This document shows, one piece after another, positions 51,894 through 60,763 of a DNA stretch of 64,000 bases (position 1 is its first letter; each line of letters begins with the position of its first letter). The position numbers were made by a program, and so were the translations under genes. The notes under the pieces were generated by a model. It did not search any database. It was not told the DNA's origin and saw nothing but the letters and a program-made list of their open reading frames with translations. The stretch is from an uncultured Bryobacteraceae bacterium (GTDB taxonomy: Bacteria > Acidobacteriota > Terriglobia > Bryobacterales > Bryobacteraceae): contig CALDSU010000002.1 of NCBI GenBank assembly GCA_937924525.1, positions 186,001-250,000 of the forward strand, written 5' to 3'.

Positions 51894-53909
51894 CTACATC
51901 ATCGCGGTGGGCGGCGCGGGCTCGTCCGGGCTGCCTGCCTTGGACAGCGGCACCTGCACCATCACCCAACCGATCAACCCGAGCACCGCCAGCCCGAACA
52001 GGTACGACGGTTCCTTAAAGATCTCCGGCAGCGGCCACTCAAAGAACCGGAAGGTCGCCACCAGCAGCCCGGTCAGCGCCTCGCCGGCGATCAGGCCAGA
52101 AGCGGTCAGCACGCCCGCGTTCTCGACGCGCGCCTTCTGCGCTTCATTGAAACCTTTCTTTTCCCGCAGCGAGTCCGTGATCCAGCGGATGACGCCGCCG
52201 ACGAAAATGGCCGACGTGGTTTCCAACGGCAGGTACATGCCCACGGAGAACAACATGGGACTGCGCACTTGCACCATGATGAGCGCGAAGCCCATGAAGA
52301 TGCCGACGACGACGAGCGGCCATGGCATGTCGCCGCCGACGATGCCTTGCGCCAGCGACGCCATCAGGCCGGCCTGCGGCGCGGAAAGTTGCGGATCGCC
52401 AAACCCGGTGCCCCCCGCCTTGATGTTGCCTTCATGGAGCACCAGCAGCGGAAAGTAGAGCAAGGCGCTGGCGAAGAAGATGCCCATGAAGTCGCCGATC
52501 TGCATGCTGCGCGGCGTGCCGCCGAGAATGTGGCCGACTTTCAGGTCCTGGAGCATTTCGCCGGCGACGGCGGAGGAAACGCACACCACCGCCGCCACGC
52601 CCAGCACGGCCGCGACGCCGCTCATGCCGGAGACGCCGATCGACACCATCAGCAAAGCCGCCACAATCAAGGTGGAAAGCGTCAGGCCGGACACCGGGTT
52701 ATTGGACGACCCGATCATGCCCACGAGATTCCCGGACACGGCGGCGAAGAAGAAGCCAAGCACGATCATGACCAGCGCGGCCGCCACGGCGCCGGAAATG
52801 GTCCCCGCGAAGTAGTAGTACAGCGCCACCATGCAGACGAACGTGACGCCCAGGCCGCCGAACACGGTTTTCGAGCCGAGGTCGCGCTCGGTGCGCGACG
52901 CGGTCGCGCTAACGCCGCCGGCCTTTTTCAGATCGGAGACCGCCCGCCGCATCCCCACCGCGAGATTCTTGCGCATGCGGAAGAGGGTGTAACCCGCGCC
53001 GACCAGCATGCCGCCCACGGCGATGGGTCGGACGATGAAGCGCCAGACGGCGACGCTCAAACCGGCCCAGGTCTCCGCGCCCGCGTCGGCGGGCAGGGTG
53101 GCGCGCAACTGCGGACCCAGAAAGTAAATCAGCAGCGGCACCATCAGTCCCCACGCGATCACCCCGCCCGAGAAATTCAACGCGGCCAGGCGCGGGCCGA
53201 TGATGTAGCCCACGCCCACGTAAGCGGGAGAGATGCTCGGCGCCGATGCGGTGGTGACCCCCCCGACGCCCAGGTTGCCGCGGTCGCCCATTTTCACCAC
53301 GCTCTGGCCCAGCTCGCCCAGGTGCACCACGAAGTCTCTGGCCGCGGCGAAGAGCTTGACGACGCCCAGCAAATACACCGCCGCGCCAAACGCCATCGCG
53401 TTAAACAGGATCTTCGCCGCCCCGCTGCCGGACTGACCCGCTTTGTGGATCTCGGCCGCGGCGACCGACTCGGGGAAGGGAAGCTCGCGATCTTCCACCA
53501 TCACCCGCCGCAAGAGCGTGACGAACAAGATGCCCAGCACGCCTCCCACCGCCATCAGCGCGCTCGACTTCCAGTAGGCATGCTCAAAATCGAACGACGG
53601 CCAGGCTTTCGCGATGACAAACGCGGGGATGGTAAAGATCGCTCCTGCGGCCACCGACTCACCGATCGATCCTACCGTGCGCGCGATGTTCTCTTCCAGA
53701 ATGGAGCCCTTCATCAGGCGCAGCACGGCCATCCCGATCACCGCCGCCGGATAGGTGGCGGCGATGGTCATCCCGGCCTTCAGGCCCAGATACGCATTGG
53801 CGGCGCCCAGCACCACCGTCATGATCAGCCCCAGGATCACGGCCCGCGCCGTGAACTCCAGCATCTGGACGTCCTCGGGAACGTAAGGGCGGAACTTTCT
53901 TTCGCTCAT
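51894..53909 (-). CDS. OPT family oligopeptide transporter
   Basis: A 671-residue membrane protein with about 15 hydrophobic segments. Signature blocks are AVILGLIMTVVLGAANAYLG, then LKAGMTIAATYPAAVIGMAV, with ENIARTVGSIGESVAAGAIF, and GNLVGMIGSSNNPVSGLTLS. Bacterial OPT proteins take up small peptides or peptide-bound metals by proton coupling. The C-terminal tail carries SPDEPAPPT and is probably cytoplasmic. GGGGG lies four bases before the ATG. It follows the YqeY-like gene on the same strand; a strong hairpin stands between them. Confidence 0.94.
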   Translation of the reverse strand: MSERKFRPYVPEDVQMLEFTARAVILGLIMTVVLGAANAYLGLKAGMTIAATYPAAVIGMAVLRLMKGSILEENIARTVGSIGESVAAGAIFTIPAFVIAKAWPSFDFEHAYWKSSALMAVGGVLGILFVTLLRRVMVEDRELPFPESVAAAEIHKAGQSGSGAAKILFNAMAFGAAVYLLGVVKLFAAARDFVVHLGELGQSVVKMGDRGNLGVGGVTTASAPSISPAYVGVGYIIGPRLAALNFSGGVIAWGLMVPLLIYFLGPQLRATLPADAGAETWAGLSVAVWRFIVRPIAVGGMLVGAGYTLFRMRKNLAVGMRRAVSDLKKAGGVSATASRTERDLGSKTVFGGLGVTFVCMVALYYYFAGTISGAVAAALVMIVLGFFFAAVSGNLVGMIGSSNNPVSGLTLSTLIVAALLMVSIGVSGMSGVAAVLGVAAVVCVSSAVAGEMLQDLKVGHILGGTPRSMQIGDFMGIFFASALLYFPLLVLHEGNIKAGGTGFGDPQLSAPQAGLMASLAQGIVGGDMPWPLVVVGIFMGFALIMVQVRSPMLFSVGMYLPLETTSAIFVGGVIRWITDSLREKKGFNEAQKARVENAGVLTASGLIAGEALTGLLVATFRFFEWPLPEIFKEPSYLFGLAVLGLIGWVMVQVPLSKAGSPDEPAPPTAMM

Positions 53910-53919
53910 GTAACCCCCA

Positions 53920-53939
53920 GGCCGGCCTGGAGGCCGGCC
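53920..53939 (-). terminator. Perfect hairpin between the YqeY-like and OPT genes
   Basis: Arms GGCCGGCC (53920-53927 and 53932-53939) with loop TGGA; a T-A pair closes the loop further. There is no T-run after it. It lies seven bases after the YqeY-like stop and just before the OPT ribosome site, so it could end the upstream message, or control OPT translation. Confidence 0.45.
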
Positions 53940-53946
53940 AATCCTC

Positions 53947-54408
53947 TCACCCCGGTAGCAGTCCCGCCAGCCGGGCGCGCACCTTTTCGCTGAGCGCCTT
54001 GCCGTCGACCCGCTTGCCCGCAAGTCTGGCCTGTGCGGCTTTCATCACCGCCCCCAGCTGCTTTGCCGAGGCGGCGCCGGTCTCGGCCAGCGCTTCCCGG
54101 ATGGCGGCGTCAATTTCCGCCTCCGTCGCGGCGGCCGGCATATACGACTCGATCAGCGCCCGCTCGGCGTCCTCCTTGGCGGCCTGCGCCTCCCGGCCGC
54201 CTTTCCGGAACATTTCCGCTGCGTCGGCGCGCTGCTTGATCAGGCCTTTCAGCACCTGCATTTCCGCCGCTTCGTCCAGGTCCTTCATGCTGTCGACCTT
54301 GTGTTTCATCAGCGCCGCTTTGACCATCCGGAGCGCGCTCAGGCGGGCCTCGTCCTTCGCCTTCATCGCGTCCACCAGGTCCTTCTGGAGGCGTTCGAGC
54401 AATGCCAT
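53947..54408 (-). CDS. GatB/YqeY domain protein
   Basis: A 153-residue helical protein like YqeY, whose fold matches the C-terminal tRNA-binding part of GatB. Motifs are LLERLQKDLVDAMKAKDEAR, LSALRMVKAALMKHKVDSM, LIESYMPAAATEAEIDAAI and GAVMKAAQARLAGKRVDGKA. A role in tRNA-dependent amidation or tRNA binding is suspected for the family, not proven. Its ATG is only 30 bases from the divergent aminotransferase ATG, so promoters must overlap the coding ends. Confidence 0.9.
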   Translation of the reverse strand: MALLERLQKDLVDAMKAKDEARLSALRMVKAALMKHKVDSMKDLDEAAEMQVLKGLIKQRADAAEMFRKGGREAQAAKEDAERALIESYMPAAATEAEIDAAIREALAETGAASAKQLGAVMKAAQARLAGKRVDGKALSEKVRARLAGLLPG

Positions 54409-54438
54409 GATCTGCTATTCTAGAGAATTCTCCCGACC

Positions 54439-55611
54439 ATGTATATCAAGAAACAACGTCTTTTGACCCCCGGCCCGACCCCTCTCTACCCGCCGGCCCT
54501 TCACGCCATGATGGCCTCCGACCTGCATCACCGGACCGAAGACTTCCGGAATGTGTACAAGTCCGCCCTCGCCGATTTGAAGGAAGTCATGGCCACCACG
54601 CATGACGTGCTGCTGTTCGCCGCCTCCGGCACCGGCGCGATGGATGCGGCGGTCTCGAATCTGTTCTCCGCCGGCGATAAGGTGATCGTATGCTCGGCGG
54701 GCAAATTCGGCGAGCGCTGGGTGGAAATCGCCAAGGCTTACGGGTTGAACGCCATCGTATTGCAGAAAGAATACGGCGACGTGGTTTCGCCGGACGAGGT
54801 CGCCGAGACACTGCGGCGGGAAAGCGGCGTCAAGGGCGTCTTCTTGCAGGCTTCGGAAACCTCCACGGGCGCGGCGTTTGATGTGGAAGGGATGGGCCGC
54901 GTGGTTTCGCCCTCCGGCGCCCTGCTGATTGTGGACGCGATCACCGGGCTCGGCACCATGCCGCTGGAGATCGATGAGTGGGGCCTGGACGTGGTGATCG
55001 GCGGCTCGCAAAAGGCCTTTATGATTCCGCCCGGCCTGGCGTTTTGCTCGGTAAGCCCGAAAGCGTGGAAATTCTACGAGACTTCCACGCTGCCTCATTT
55101 CTATTTTGACCTGAAAAAAGAGAAAAAGAACGGCGACAAAGGGGAGTCGAGCTGGACGCCGGCGACTTCGCTGATCCTGGCGCTGGGCGCCGCGTTGAAA
55201 TATATCCAGCAGGTCGGCATGCCCCGGCTGGTGGAAAATGCGCAACTGCTGGCCCGCGCCACGCGCGCGGCGGTGCGGGAACTGGGCCTGGAGCTGTTCG
55301 CCCGCCGGCCCGGTGCTTCGGTGACGGCCGTGCGCGCGCCGGCAGGCATGGATTCCGGCGTCATCGTCAAGGAGTTTCGCAACCGTTTTGGCGCCATTAT
55401 CGCCAACGGCCAGGGGACGATGAAAGGGCAGATCTTCCGCATGGCCCACTTGGGTTACTTCGACATCGCGGACATGTTCGCCATCATCGCGGGACTCGAG
55501 GTCATCCTGCATGCCAACGGGTATCCGGTCGAGTTCGGGCGCGGCGTCGCCGCCGTGCAGCGCTTATATGCAGAAGCCGCGGTGGCCGAGCCGGCCGGAG
55601 CGAGGGCGTAG
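54439..55611 (+). CDS. Class V PLP aminotransferase (phosphoserine or serine-glyoxylate type)
   Basis: A 390-residue PLP enzyme. It opens with LLTPGPTPLYPPALHAMM and DLHHRTEDFRNVY, and the PLP lysine is K192 in GGSQKAFMIPPGLAF. The motif set is that of the serine-glyoxylate/alanine-glyoxylate group. Because serA follows after eight bases, its likely job is making phosphoserine from phosphohydroxypyruvate, the SerC step, in serine synthesis. An alternative is transamination of glyoxylate. The C-terminal extension after YPVEFGRGVAAVQ is short. Confidence 0.9.
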   Translation: MYIKKQRLLTPGPTPLYPPALHAMMASDLHHRTEDFRNVYKSALADLKEVMATTHDVLLFAASGTGAMDAAVSNLFSAGDKVIVCSAGKFGERWVEIAKAYGLNAIVLQKEYGDVVSPDEVAETLRRESGVKGVFLQASETSTGAAFDVEGMGRVVSPSGALLIVDAITGLGTMPLEIDEWGLDVVIGGSQKAFMIPPGLAFCSVSPKAWKFYETSTLPHFYFDLKKEKKNGDKGESSWTPATSLILALGAALKYIQQVGMPRLVENAQLLARATRAAVRELGLELFARRPGASVTAVRAPAGMDSGVIVKEFRNRFGAIIANGQGTMKGQIFRMAHLGYFDIADMFAIIAGLEVILHANGYPVEFGRGVAAVQRLYAEAAVAEPAGARA

Positions 55612-55619
55612 GACCGACC

Positions 55620-57209
55620 ATGAATATTCTGATTGCCGAAAAAGTTTCCGACGCGTGTCTTCAGATCCTTCGCCGCGAAGCCGGCTGGAATGTAATCTGT
55701 TCCACTCCCAAGGAGTATCGGCAGCACCTGGCGGATGCCGACGCGCTGCTGGTGCGGAGCGCGGTCCAGGTGACCGCCGAGGTACTGGCGCAGGCGCCGC
55801 GGCTGAAGGTGATTGGCCGGGCCGGTGTGGGGGTGGACAACGTCGACCTCGACGCCGCCACCGCCGCCGGCGTGCTGGTGATGAACACGCCGGGCGGGAA
55901 TGCGGTCTCGGTGGCCGAGCACACCCTGGCCCTGATGCTGGCCATGGCGCGGCAGATTCCCAAGGCGAACGCGACGACGCGCGCCGGCCAGTGGGAGAAG
56001 AAAAACCTGGTGGGCAGCGAACTGCGCGGCAAGACCCTCGGCGTGATCGGCCTGGGCAGTATTGGCCGGGAGGTGGTCAAGCGGGCGCGCGCGTTCGCCA
56101 TGAAGATTGTCGCGCACGACCCGTATGTGACCAGCCAGATCGCCCGCGACCTCGATGTGCAGCTGGTCGCGCTGGAAGAGCTGTACGCCCAGTGCGACTA
56201 TATCACCCTGCACCTGTCGCTGACGCCGGAAACACAGGGGCTGATAGGACGGGAGGCGCTGGCGCGGATGAAGACGGGCGTGCGCCTCGTCAATTGCGCA
56301 CGGGGCGAACTGGTGGATGAAGCGGCTTTGGCGGAGGCCCTCCACGCTGGCAAAGTGGCGGGCGCGGCCCTGGATGCTTTCTCGATTGAGCCCCCGCCCG
56401 CCGGGTTCCCGCTCTTCGCTCTGGATCAGGTCATCGCCACGCCCCACATCGGCGGATCTACCGAAGAAGCGCAGGAGATCGTGGGCGTTCGCATTGCCGA
56501 GCAGGTCTCGGAATACCTCAGGAGCGGTATCGCGATCAACGCCGTCAATATGGCCGCCGTGCCGCCGGAACAATACCGCGCCATCGGTCCCTACATTGCT
56601 CTGGCGGAGCGGCTCGGCATGGTGGCCGCCCACGTGGCGGCGGGAAATCCCAAAGCGGTCCAGGTGGCCTATTGCGGCAAGCTGGCGGACCTGAATACCA
56701 CCCTGATCCGGAACGCGGCGCTGGCGGGCTTGCTCCACCGCTCCACGGAAGGCCGCGTGAATCTGGTCAATGCCCGGCAAGCCGCCGGGCAGCGCGGCTG
56801 GGAAATCGCCGAGCGCCATGAAGCGCGCGCGGCCTTCAGCGACTCCGTGCAGGTGGAGTTGGAAACGGATTCGGGCCGCGTGAGCCTGGAGGGGGCGGTG
56901 CTGCTGGGGCAGCCGCGGCTGGTGAACGTGGACGGCATCTACATCGAGGTGCCGCTGACCGGCCACCTGCTGCTGATGCGGAACCATGATGTCCCCGGCG
57001 TCATCGGCTACGTAGGCAGCACCCTTGGCCAGCACGGGGTGAATATCGCCAACTTCTCCCTGGGCCGGCGCGACGCCCCGCTGCATCCCGGAGCCCCCCT
57101 GGAAGCGATTTCGGTCGTGACTACTGACCAGCCGGTGCCCGAAAGCGCCGTCGCCAGGCTGCTTGAAAATCCCGCGGTGATCACCGCGCGGCTGGTGACG
57201 CTTCCGTAA
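55620..57209 (+). CDS. serA: D-3-phosphoglycerate dehydrogenase
   Basis: A 529-residue, long-form SerA that opens serine biosynthesis by oxidising 3-phosphoglycerate. NAD fold TLGVIGLGSIGREVVKRAR near residue 142, preceding GRAGVGVDNVDLDAATAAGV, catalytic-histidine loop IATPHIGGSTEEAQEIVG near residue 276, then an ASB domain and a C-terminal ACT domain (LLLMRNHDVPGVIGYVGSTL, HGVNIANFSLGRR) for serine feedback. The full length including the ASB domain is as in Mycobacterium. It is the second gene of the pair with the aminotransferase. Confidence 0.97.
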   Translation: MNILIAEKVSDACLQILRREAGWNVICSTPKEYRQHLADADALLVRSAVQVTAEVLAQAPRLKVIGRAGVGVDNVDLDAATAAGVLVMNTPGGNAVSVAEHTLALMLAMARQIPKANATTRAGQWEKKNLVGSELRGKTLGVIGLGSIGREVVKRARAFAMKIVAHDPYVTSQIARDLDVQLVALEELYAQCDYITLHLSLTPETQGLIGREALARMKTGVRLVNCARGELVDEAALAEALHAGKVAGAALDAFSIEPPPAGFPLFALDQVIATPHIGGSTEEAQEIVGVRIAEQVSEYLRSGIAINAVNMAAVPPEQYRAIGPYIALAERLGMVAAHVAAGNPKAVQVAYCGKLADLNTTLIRNAALAGLLHRSTEGRVNLVNARQAAGQRGWEIAERHEARAAFSDSVQVELETDSGRVSLEGAVLLGQPRLVNVDGIYIEVPLTGHLLLMRNHDVPGVIGYVGSTLGQHGVNIANFSLGRRDAPLHPGAPLEAISVVTTDQPVPESAVARLLENPAVITARLVTLP

Positions 57210-57218
57210 GGGGTCAGA

Positions 57219-57244
57219 CGCGCGTGTCGCGCCCGGCACGCGCG
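57219..57244. terminator. Hairpin between convergent serA and DUF1501 genes
   Basis: CGCGCGTG (57219-57226) and CACGCGCG (57237-57244) are exact 8-bp complements with a 10-base loop. It sits in the 35-base gap and abuts the stop of the minus-strand gene, so it can serve both directions. There is no clear T-run on either side. Confidence 0.5.
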
Positions 57245-58663
57245 CTACACGATCTCCCGGATCACCTGGCCTTCGATCTCCGTCAGCCGCTCCTTGCGGC
57301 CCAGGTGCATGTAGCTCAACGCGTTCTGCTCCAGGCCAAGCTGGTGGAGGATGGTGGTGTGGATGTCGCGCAGGTGGTAAGGCTTTTCGATCGCCCGCAG
57401 CCCGATGTCATCGGTGGCGCCCACTGCCTGCCCGCCCTTGATGCCGCCGCCAGCCAGCCACATCGTGAAGCCCAGGTTATGGTGATCGCGGCCTTGGGCG
57501 CCCTGCGATTCCGGTGAGCGGCCGAACTCGCCGCCCCACAGCACCAGGGTCGAATCGAGCAACCCGCGCCGCTTGAGATCTTTCAACAGGGCGGCCACCG
57601 GCTGGTCGGTCTGCGCCGCCATCCGCTGATGGTTTTCTTCAATGTCGCTATGGGCGTCCCATTGCAGGTCGCCGGTGCCGCCGCCCGACACCACGCAGAC
57701 GAACCGCACGCCTTTTTCCACCAGCCGCCGGGCCAGCAGGCAGCGCCGTCCGAAATCGTCGGTGGGCTGCTTGCCGATGCCGTACATCTCCAGGGTTGCC
57801 GCCGGCTCGTTGCGCAAGTTGAAAATCTCCGGCGCCTCCGTTTGCATGCGGAACGCCAAGTCATAGGCATTCAAGCGCGCGTTGAATTCCGCATCATCGG
57901 CCGCCATGTTGGCCTCGTTGAGTCCCCGGATCAGGGCCAGCGTGTTTTTGCGCTCCTCCAGCTTCACGCCGGGCGGAAGGTCCAGATTCAACACCGGACG
58001 CCCACTCGGACGGAACATGGTTGGCTGATAGACCGCGGGCAGAAAGCCCTGCGCGTACATCGGCTGGCCGGCTTCCTGGGCGCCGTGCGGATCCGGCATC
58101 ACGACGTAACCGGGCAGCGACCGGCTCTCCGCTCCCAGTCCGTACAGAAGCCACGATCCCACGCTGGGGAAACCCGGGATAATCCGCCCCGTGAACAACT
58201 GATACTGCGCCGCCGAATGCACCACCATATCGCCGTGGCAGGAGCGGATCACCGCGAGGTCGTCGATGCATTCGGCGGTGTGCGGCAGCAGGTCCGACAC
58301 CGGCAGGCCGCACTTGCCCGCCGGCCGGAACGAGCGCTTCGTGCCGAGCAACTTGGCGTCCGCGGTGACGAACTGATACTTGACCTCGCCGAACTCCTTC
58401 GGCCGGGGCTGGCCGTGCAGTTTGTTGAGCAGGGGCTTGGGGTCGAAAGTCTCCAGGTGACTGGGGCCGCCCGACATAAACAGGAAGATCACCGCCTTGG
58501 CCTTGGCGGCGTGATGCGGGGGCTTGGGGGCCAGGGGATCGGCGGCTCCGGCGCGGGCGCGCTCCTCGGCCAGCATCGCAGAGAAAGCCAGCGAGCCAAA
58601 GCCGCAAAAGGCGTCCGTCAGGAACTCGCGTCGATTTCGGGTGGGGCGGCAGTGGCGGGACAT
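57245..58663 (-). CDS. DUF1501 protein, second copy
   Basis: A 472-residue paralogue of the protein encoded at 32731-34113. The N-terminus NRREFLTDAFCGFGSLAFSA is a Tat signal; MFMSGGPSHLETFDPKP-like, FPSVGSWLLYGLGAESRSLP, AFRMQTEAPEIFNLRNEP, FGRRCLLARRLVEKGVRF and VLWGGEFGRSPESQG are family blocks. The fold is sulfatase-like with metal-binding aspartate and histidines (AQGRDHHNLG). It begins two bases after the PSD1 partner stop, and that close spacing fixes the ATG at 58663. Confidence 0.93.
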   Translation of the reverse strand: MSRHCRPTRNRREFLTDAFCGFGSLAFSAMLAEERARAGAADPLAPKPPHHAAKAKAVIFLFMSGGPSHLETFDPKPLLNKLHGQPRPKEFGEVKYQFVTADAKLLGTKRSFRPAGKCGLPVSDLLPHTAECIDDLAVIRSCHGDMVVHSAAQYQLFTGRIIPGFPSVGSWLLYGLGAESRSLPGYVVMPDPHGAQEAGQPMYAQGFLPAVYQPTMFRPSGRPVLNLDLPPGVKLEERKNTLALIRGLNEANMAADDAEFNARLNAYDLAFRMQTEAPEIFNLRNEPAATLEMYGIGKQPTDDFGRRCLLARRLVEKGVRFVCVVSGGGTGDLQWDAHSDIEENHQRMAAQTDQPVAALLKDLKRRGLLDSTLVLWGGEFGRSPESQGAQGRDHHNLGFTMWLAGGGIKGGQAVGATDDIGLRAIEKPYHLRDIHTTILHQLGLEQNALSYMHLGRKERLTEIEGQVIREIV

Positions 58664-58665
58664 AA

Positions 58666-60657
58666 TCAATTCACGTACAGGAATGCGTTTAGGTTGAACA
58701 TGGCGAGGGCGAACTCGCGCCGTGAGCCCGTGGCGAGGTAATTCCGCGCCAGCGCCAGCTCGCGAGGCGCGGGCGGCCGGCCCGTCACCAGCCGAAAGGC
58801 CAGTTCGGCCTGGCGGTCCGCACGCGTTCCCGCCTCTCGTTCCAGGCGCGCGGCAAGGCGTGCGGCCTGCTGGTTGGCGAGCGCGCCGTTGAGCAGTTCG
58901 AGCGCCTGCGGCGCGTGGGTGGAGGATTCACGGCGCGGGCAGCTCACCTGGAAGTCGGGCGCGTCGAACACTTCCATGAACGGCAGCCGCAAGTTGCGCT
59001 TGGCGATCAGGTAAATACTGCGCCGGTCATGCTCGCGCGGATCCTTGTGGACCTGCCACTGCGCCGGCTTGTACAGCGCCGCGACCAGCTCCTTTTCAAT
59101 GGGCACCATGACGCTGGGACCGCCCGCTTTCAGGTTCAGGCTGCCGGAAATCGCCAGCATGGCGTCCCGGATCTCTTCCGCCTCCAGGCGGCGCCGGCTG
59201 AACTTCCACAACCATTTGTTCTCCGGGTCCTTTTCCTCGGCAGCGGCGTCGCGCGTGGAGGAAGCCTGACGGTACGCGCGCGTGTTCAGAATCAGCCGGT
59301 GCATGTGTTTGACGCGGAATCCGGAACGGACAAACTCGTTGGCCAGGTAGTCGAGCAGCTCCGGATGAGTGGGGCGGGCGCCCATGCGCCCGAAGTCGTT
59401 CGGCGTCGAAACCAGGCCGCGGCCGAAGTGGTAGTGCCAGATGCGATTCACCATGACCCGCGCCGTAAGCGGGTGATCCGGATGGGTGATCCACTTCGCC
59501 AGTTCCAGCCGCGGGGCGGGCGTATCCTCGGGCAGTTCCGGCGCACCATCAGGCAGCAGCACTCCCAACGGGCGCATCCCCACGCGATCGCCCTTGTGTT
59601 GATAGTCGCCCCGCGCGAGCAGGTGAATCGCTGACTTTTTCGCCGGGTCGTTGGCGACCGTGTAGATGGCCGGCAGCGGAGGCGGCATCTTGTCCTGCAT
59701 CGCCTCGATCTTCATCAGCCACTGGCCGCGCTCCTCGCGCGGCGCTTTGTTCATGGCTTCGCGCAAGCGTTTGATTTCCGCCTCCACCGGTTCGGCCTGA
59801 ACCTGCCACGCCTTGCGCTCCTCGGGACTGGCCTTGTCGATGTCGCGGTCGTGCACTGCCGCGAAGTAGGCCTGGATGCGGTAGTAGTCGCTCTGGCGGA
59901 TCGGGTCGAACTTGTGGTCGTGACAGCGCGCGCAGCCCAGCGTGACGCCCAGCAGCGCCGCGCCCACCGCGTTGGTCATCTCCGTGAGCACTTCGTTGCG
60001 GCTGGACGCCACCTCCTGGTTGCCGGCGTTCTGGCGCAGCGGTCCCAGGCGGTTGAAACCCGCGGCCACCAGCGCCTCGTCGTCCTGCGGACTCAGTTCG
60101 TCGCCCGCCAGTTGTTCCTGGATAAACCGGTCGTAGGGTTTGTCGTCGTTGAACGCCCGGATCACGTAGTCGCGGTAGCGCCACGCGTCCTGCCGGTGAG
60201 TGTCGTACTCGAAGCCGTCGGTCTCGGCGTAGCGCACCACGTCGAGCCAGTGCTGTCCCCAGCGCTCTCCATACCGGGGGCTGGCCAGCAGGCGGTCCAC
60301 CAGGCGGGCGTAAGCGTCCGGCGCGCGGTCCCGCACGAACGCGTCGACCTCCGCGGGCGTGGGGGGCAGACCCCAGAGATCAAAATAGACCCGGCGGACC
60401 AGGGTGGCGCGGTCCGCAGGAGGGGAGGGACGCAAACCTTCCTTTTGGAGCCGGTGCAAGATGAAGGCGTCAATCGGTGAGGCCGCCCACGCCCGGTCGC
60501 GCGCGTCCGTAAAGCGCGGAGGCGGGATCTCGGAGCGCGGCACAAACGCCCAGTGACGCCGCTCCGCCGGCCGGTACGTTCCCAGCGGCGCGACCGGTTC
60601 CGCCGCGGCCAGCAGCGATGCGGCCGCCAAGGCCCCTATCCACGGTTTTCCCGACAA
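58666..60657 (-). CDS. PSD1 protein without cytochrome domain (DUF1549-DUF1553), second copy
   Basis: A 663-residue exported protein. It lacks the PSCyt1 heme domain of the copy at 34119-36788, but has DUF1549 (ERWGQHWLDVVRYAETDGFE, LGCARCHDHKFDPIRQSDYY with one CxxCH) and DUF1553 (LTARVMVNRIWHYHFGRGLV, RRLEAEEIRDAMLAISGSLN, STHAPQALELLNGALA). A TTG start follows GGAGGGAGGG and gives a signal peptide (WIGALAAASLLAAAEP). Function is unknown; it pairs with DUF1501 as in the other copy. Confidence 0.92.
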   Translation of the reverse strand: MSGKPWIGALAAASLLAAAEPVAPLGTYRPAERRHWAFVPRSEIPPPRFTDARDRAWAASPIDAFILHRLQKEGLRPSPPADRATLVRRVYFDLWGLPPTPAEVDAFVRDRAPDAYARLVDRLLASPRYGERWGQHWLDVVRYAETDGFEYDTHRQDAWRYRDYVIRAFNDDKPYDRFIQEQLAGDELSPQDDEALVAAGFNRLGPLRQNAGNQEVASSRNEVLTEMTNAVGAALLGVTLGCARCHDHKFDPIRQSDYYRIQAYFAAVHDRDIDKASPEERKAWQVQAEPVEAEIKRLREAMNKAPREERGQWLMKIEAMQDKMPPPLPAIYTVANDPAKKSAIHLLARGDYQHKGDRVGMRPLGVLLPDGAPELPEDTPAPRLELAKWITHPDHPLTARVMVNRIWHYHFGRGLVSTPNDFGRMGARPTHPELLDYLANEFVRSGFRVKHMHRLILNTRAYRQASSTRDAAAEEKDPENKWLWKFSRRRLEAEEIRDAMLAISGSLNLKAGGPSVMVPIEKELVAALYKPAQWQVHKDPREHDRRSIYLIAKRNLRLPFMEVFDAPDFQVSCPRRESSTHAPQALELLNGALANQQAARLAARLEREAGTRADRQAELAFRLVTGRPPAPRELALARNYLATGSRREFALAMFNLNAFLYVN

Positions 60658-60763
60658 CCCTCCCTCCGGCTGAATAATTTTCGCTTATTGTATCCCAGCC
60701 CGCCGCGCGGCCGCTGCCGGACGGACTGACAGTATCCTGAAAGGTCAGGCCAGCGGCGGCGGC

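Noticed and set aside
51723-53993. 756-codon open frame on the plus strand, antisense to the OPT transporter
   Set aside because: Low-complexity His/Arg/Asp/Gln composition without domains; the OPT gene explains the region.
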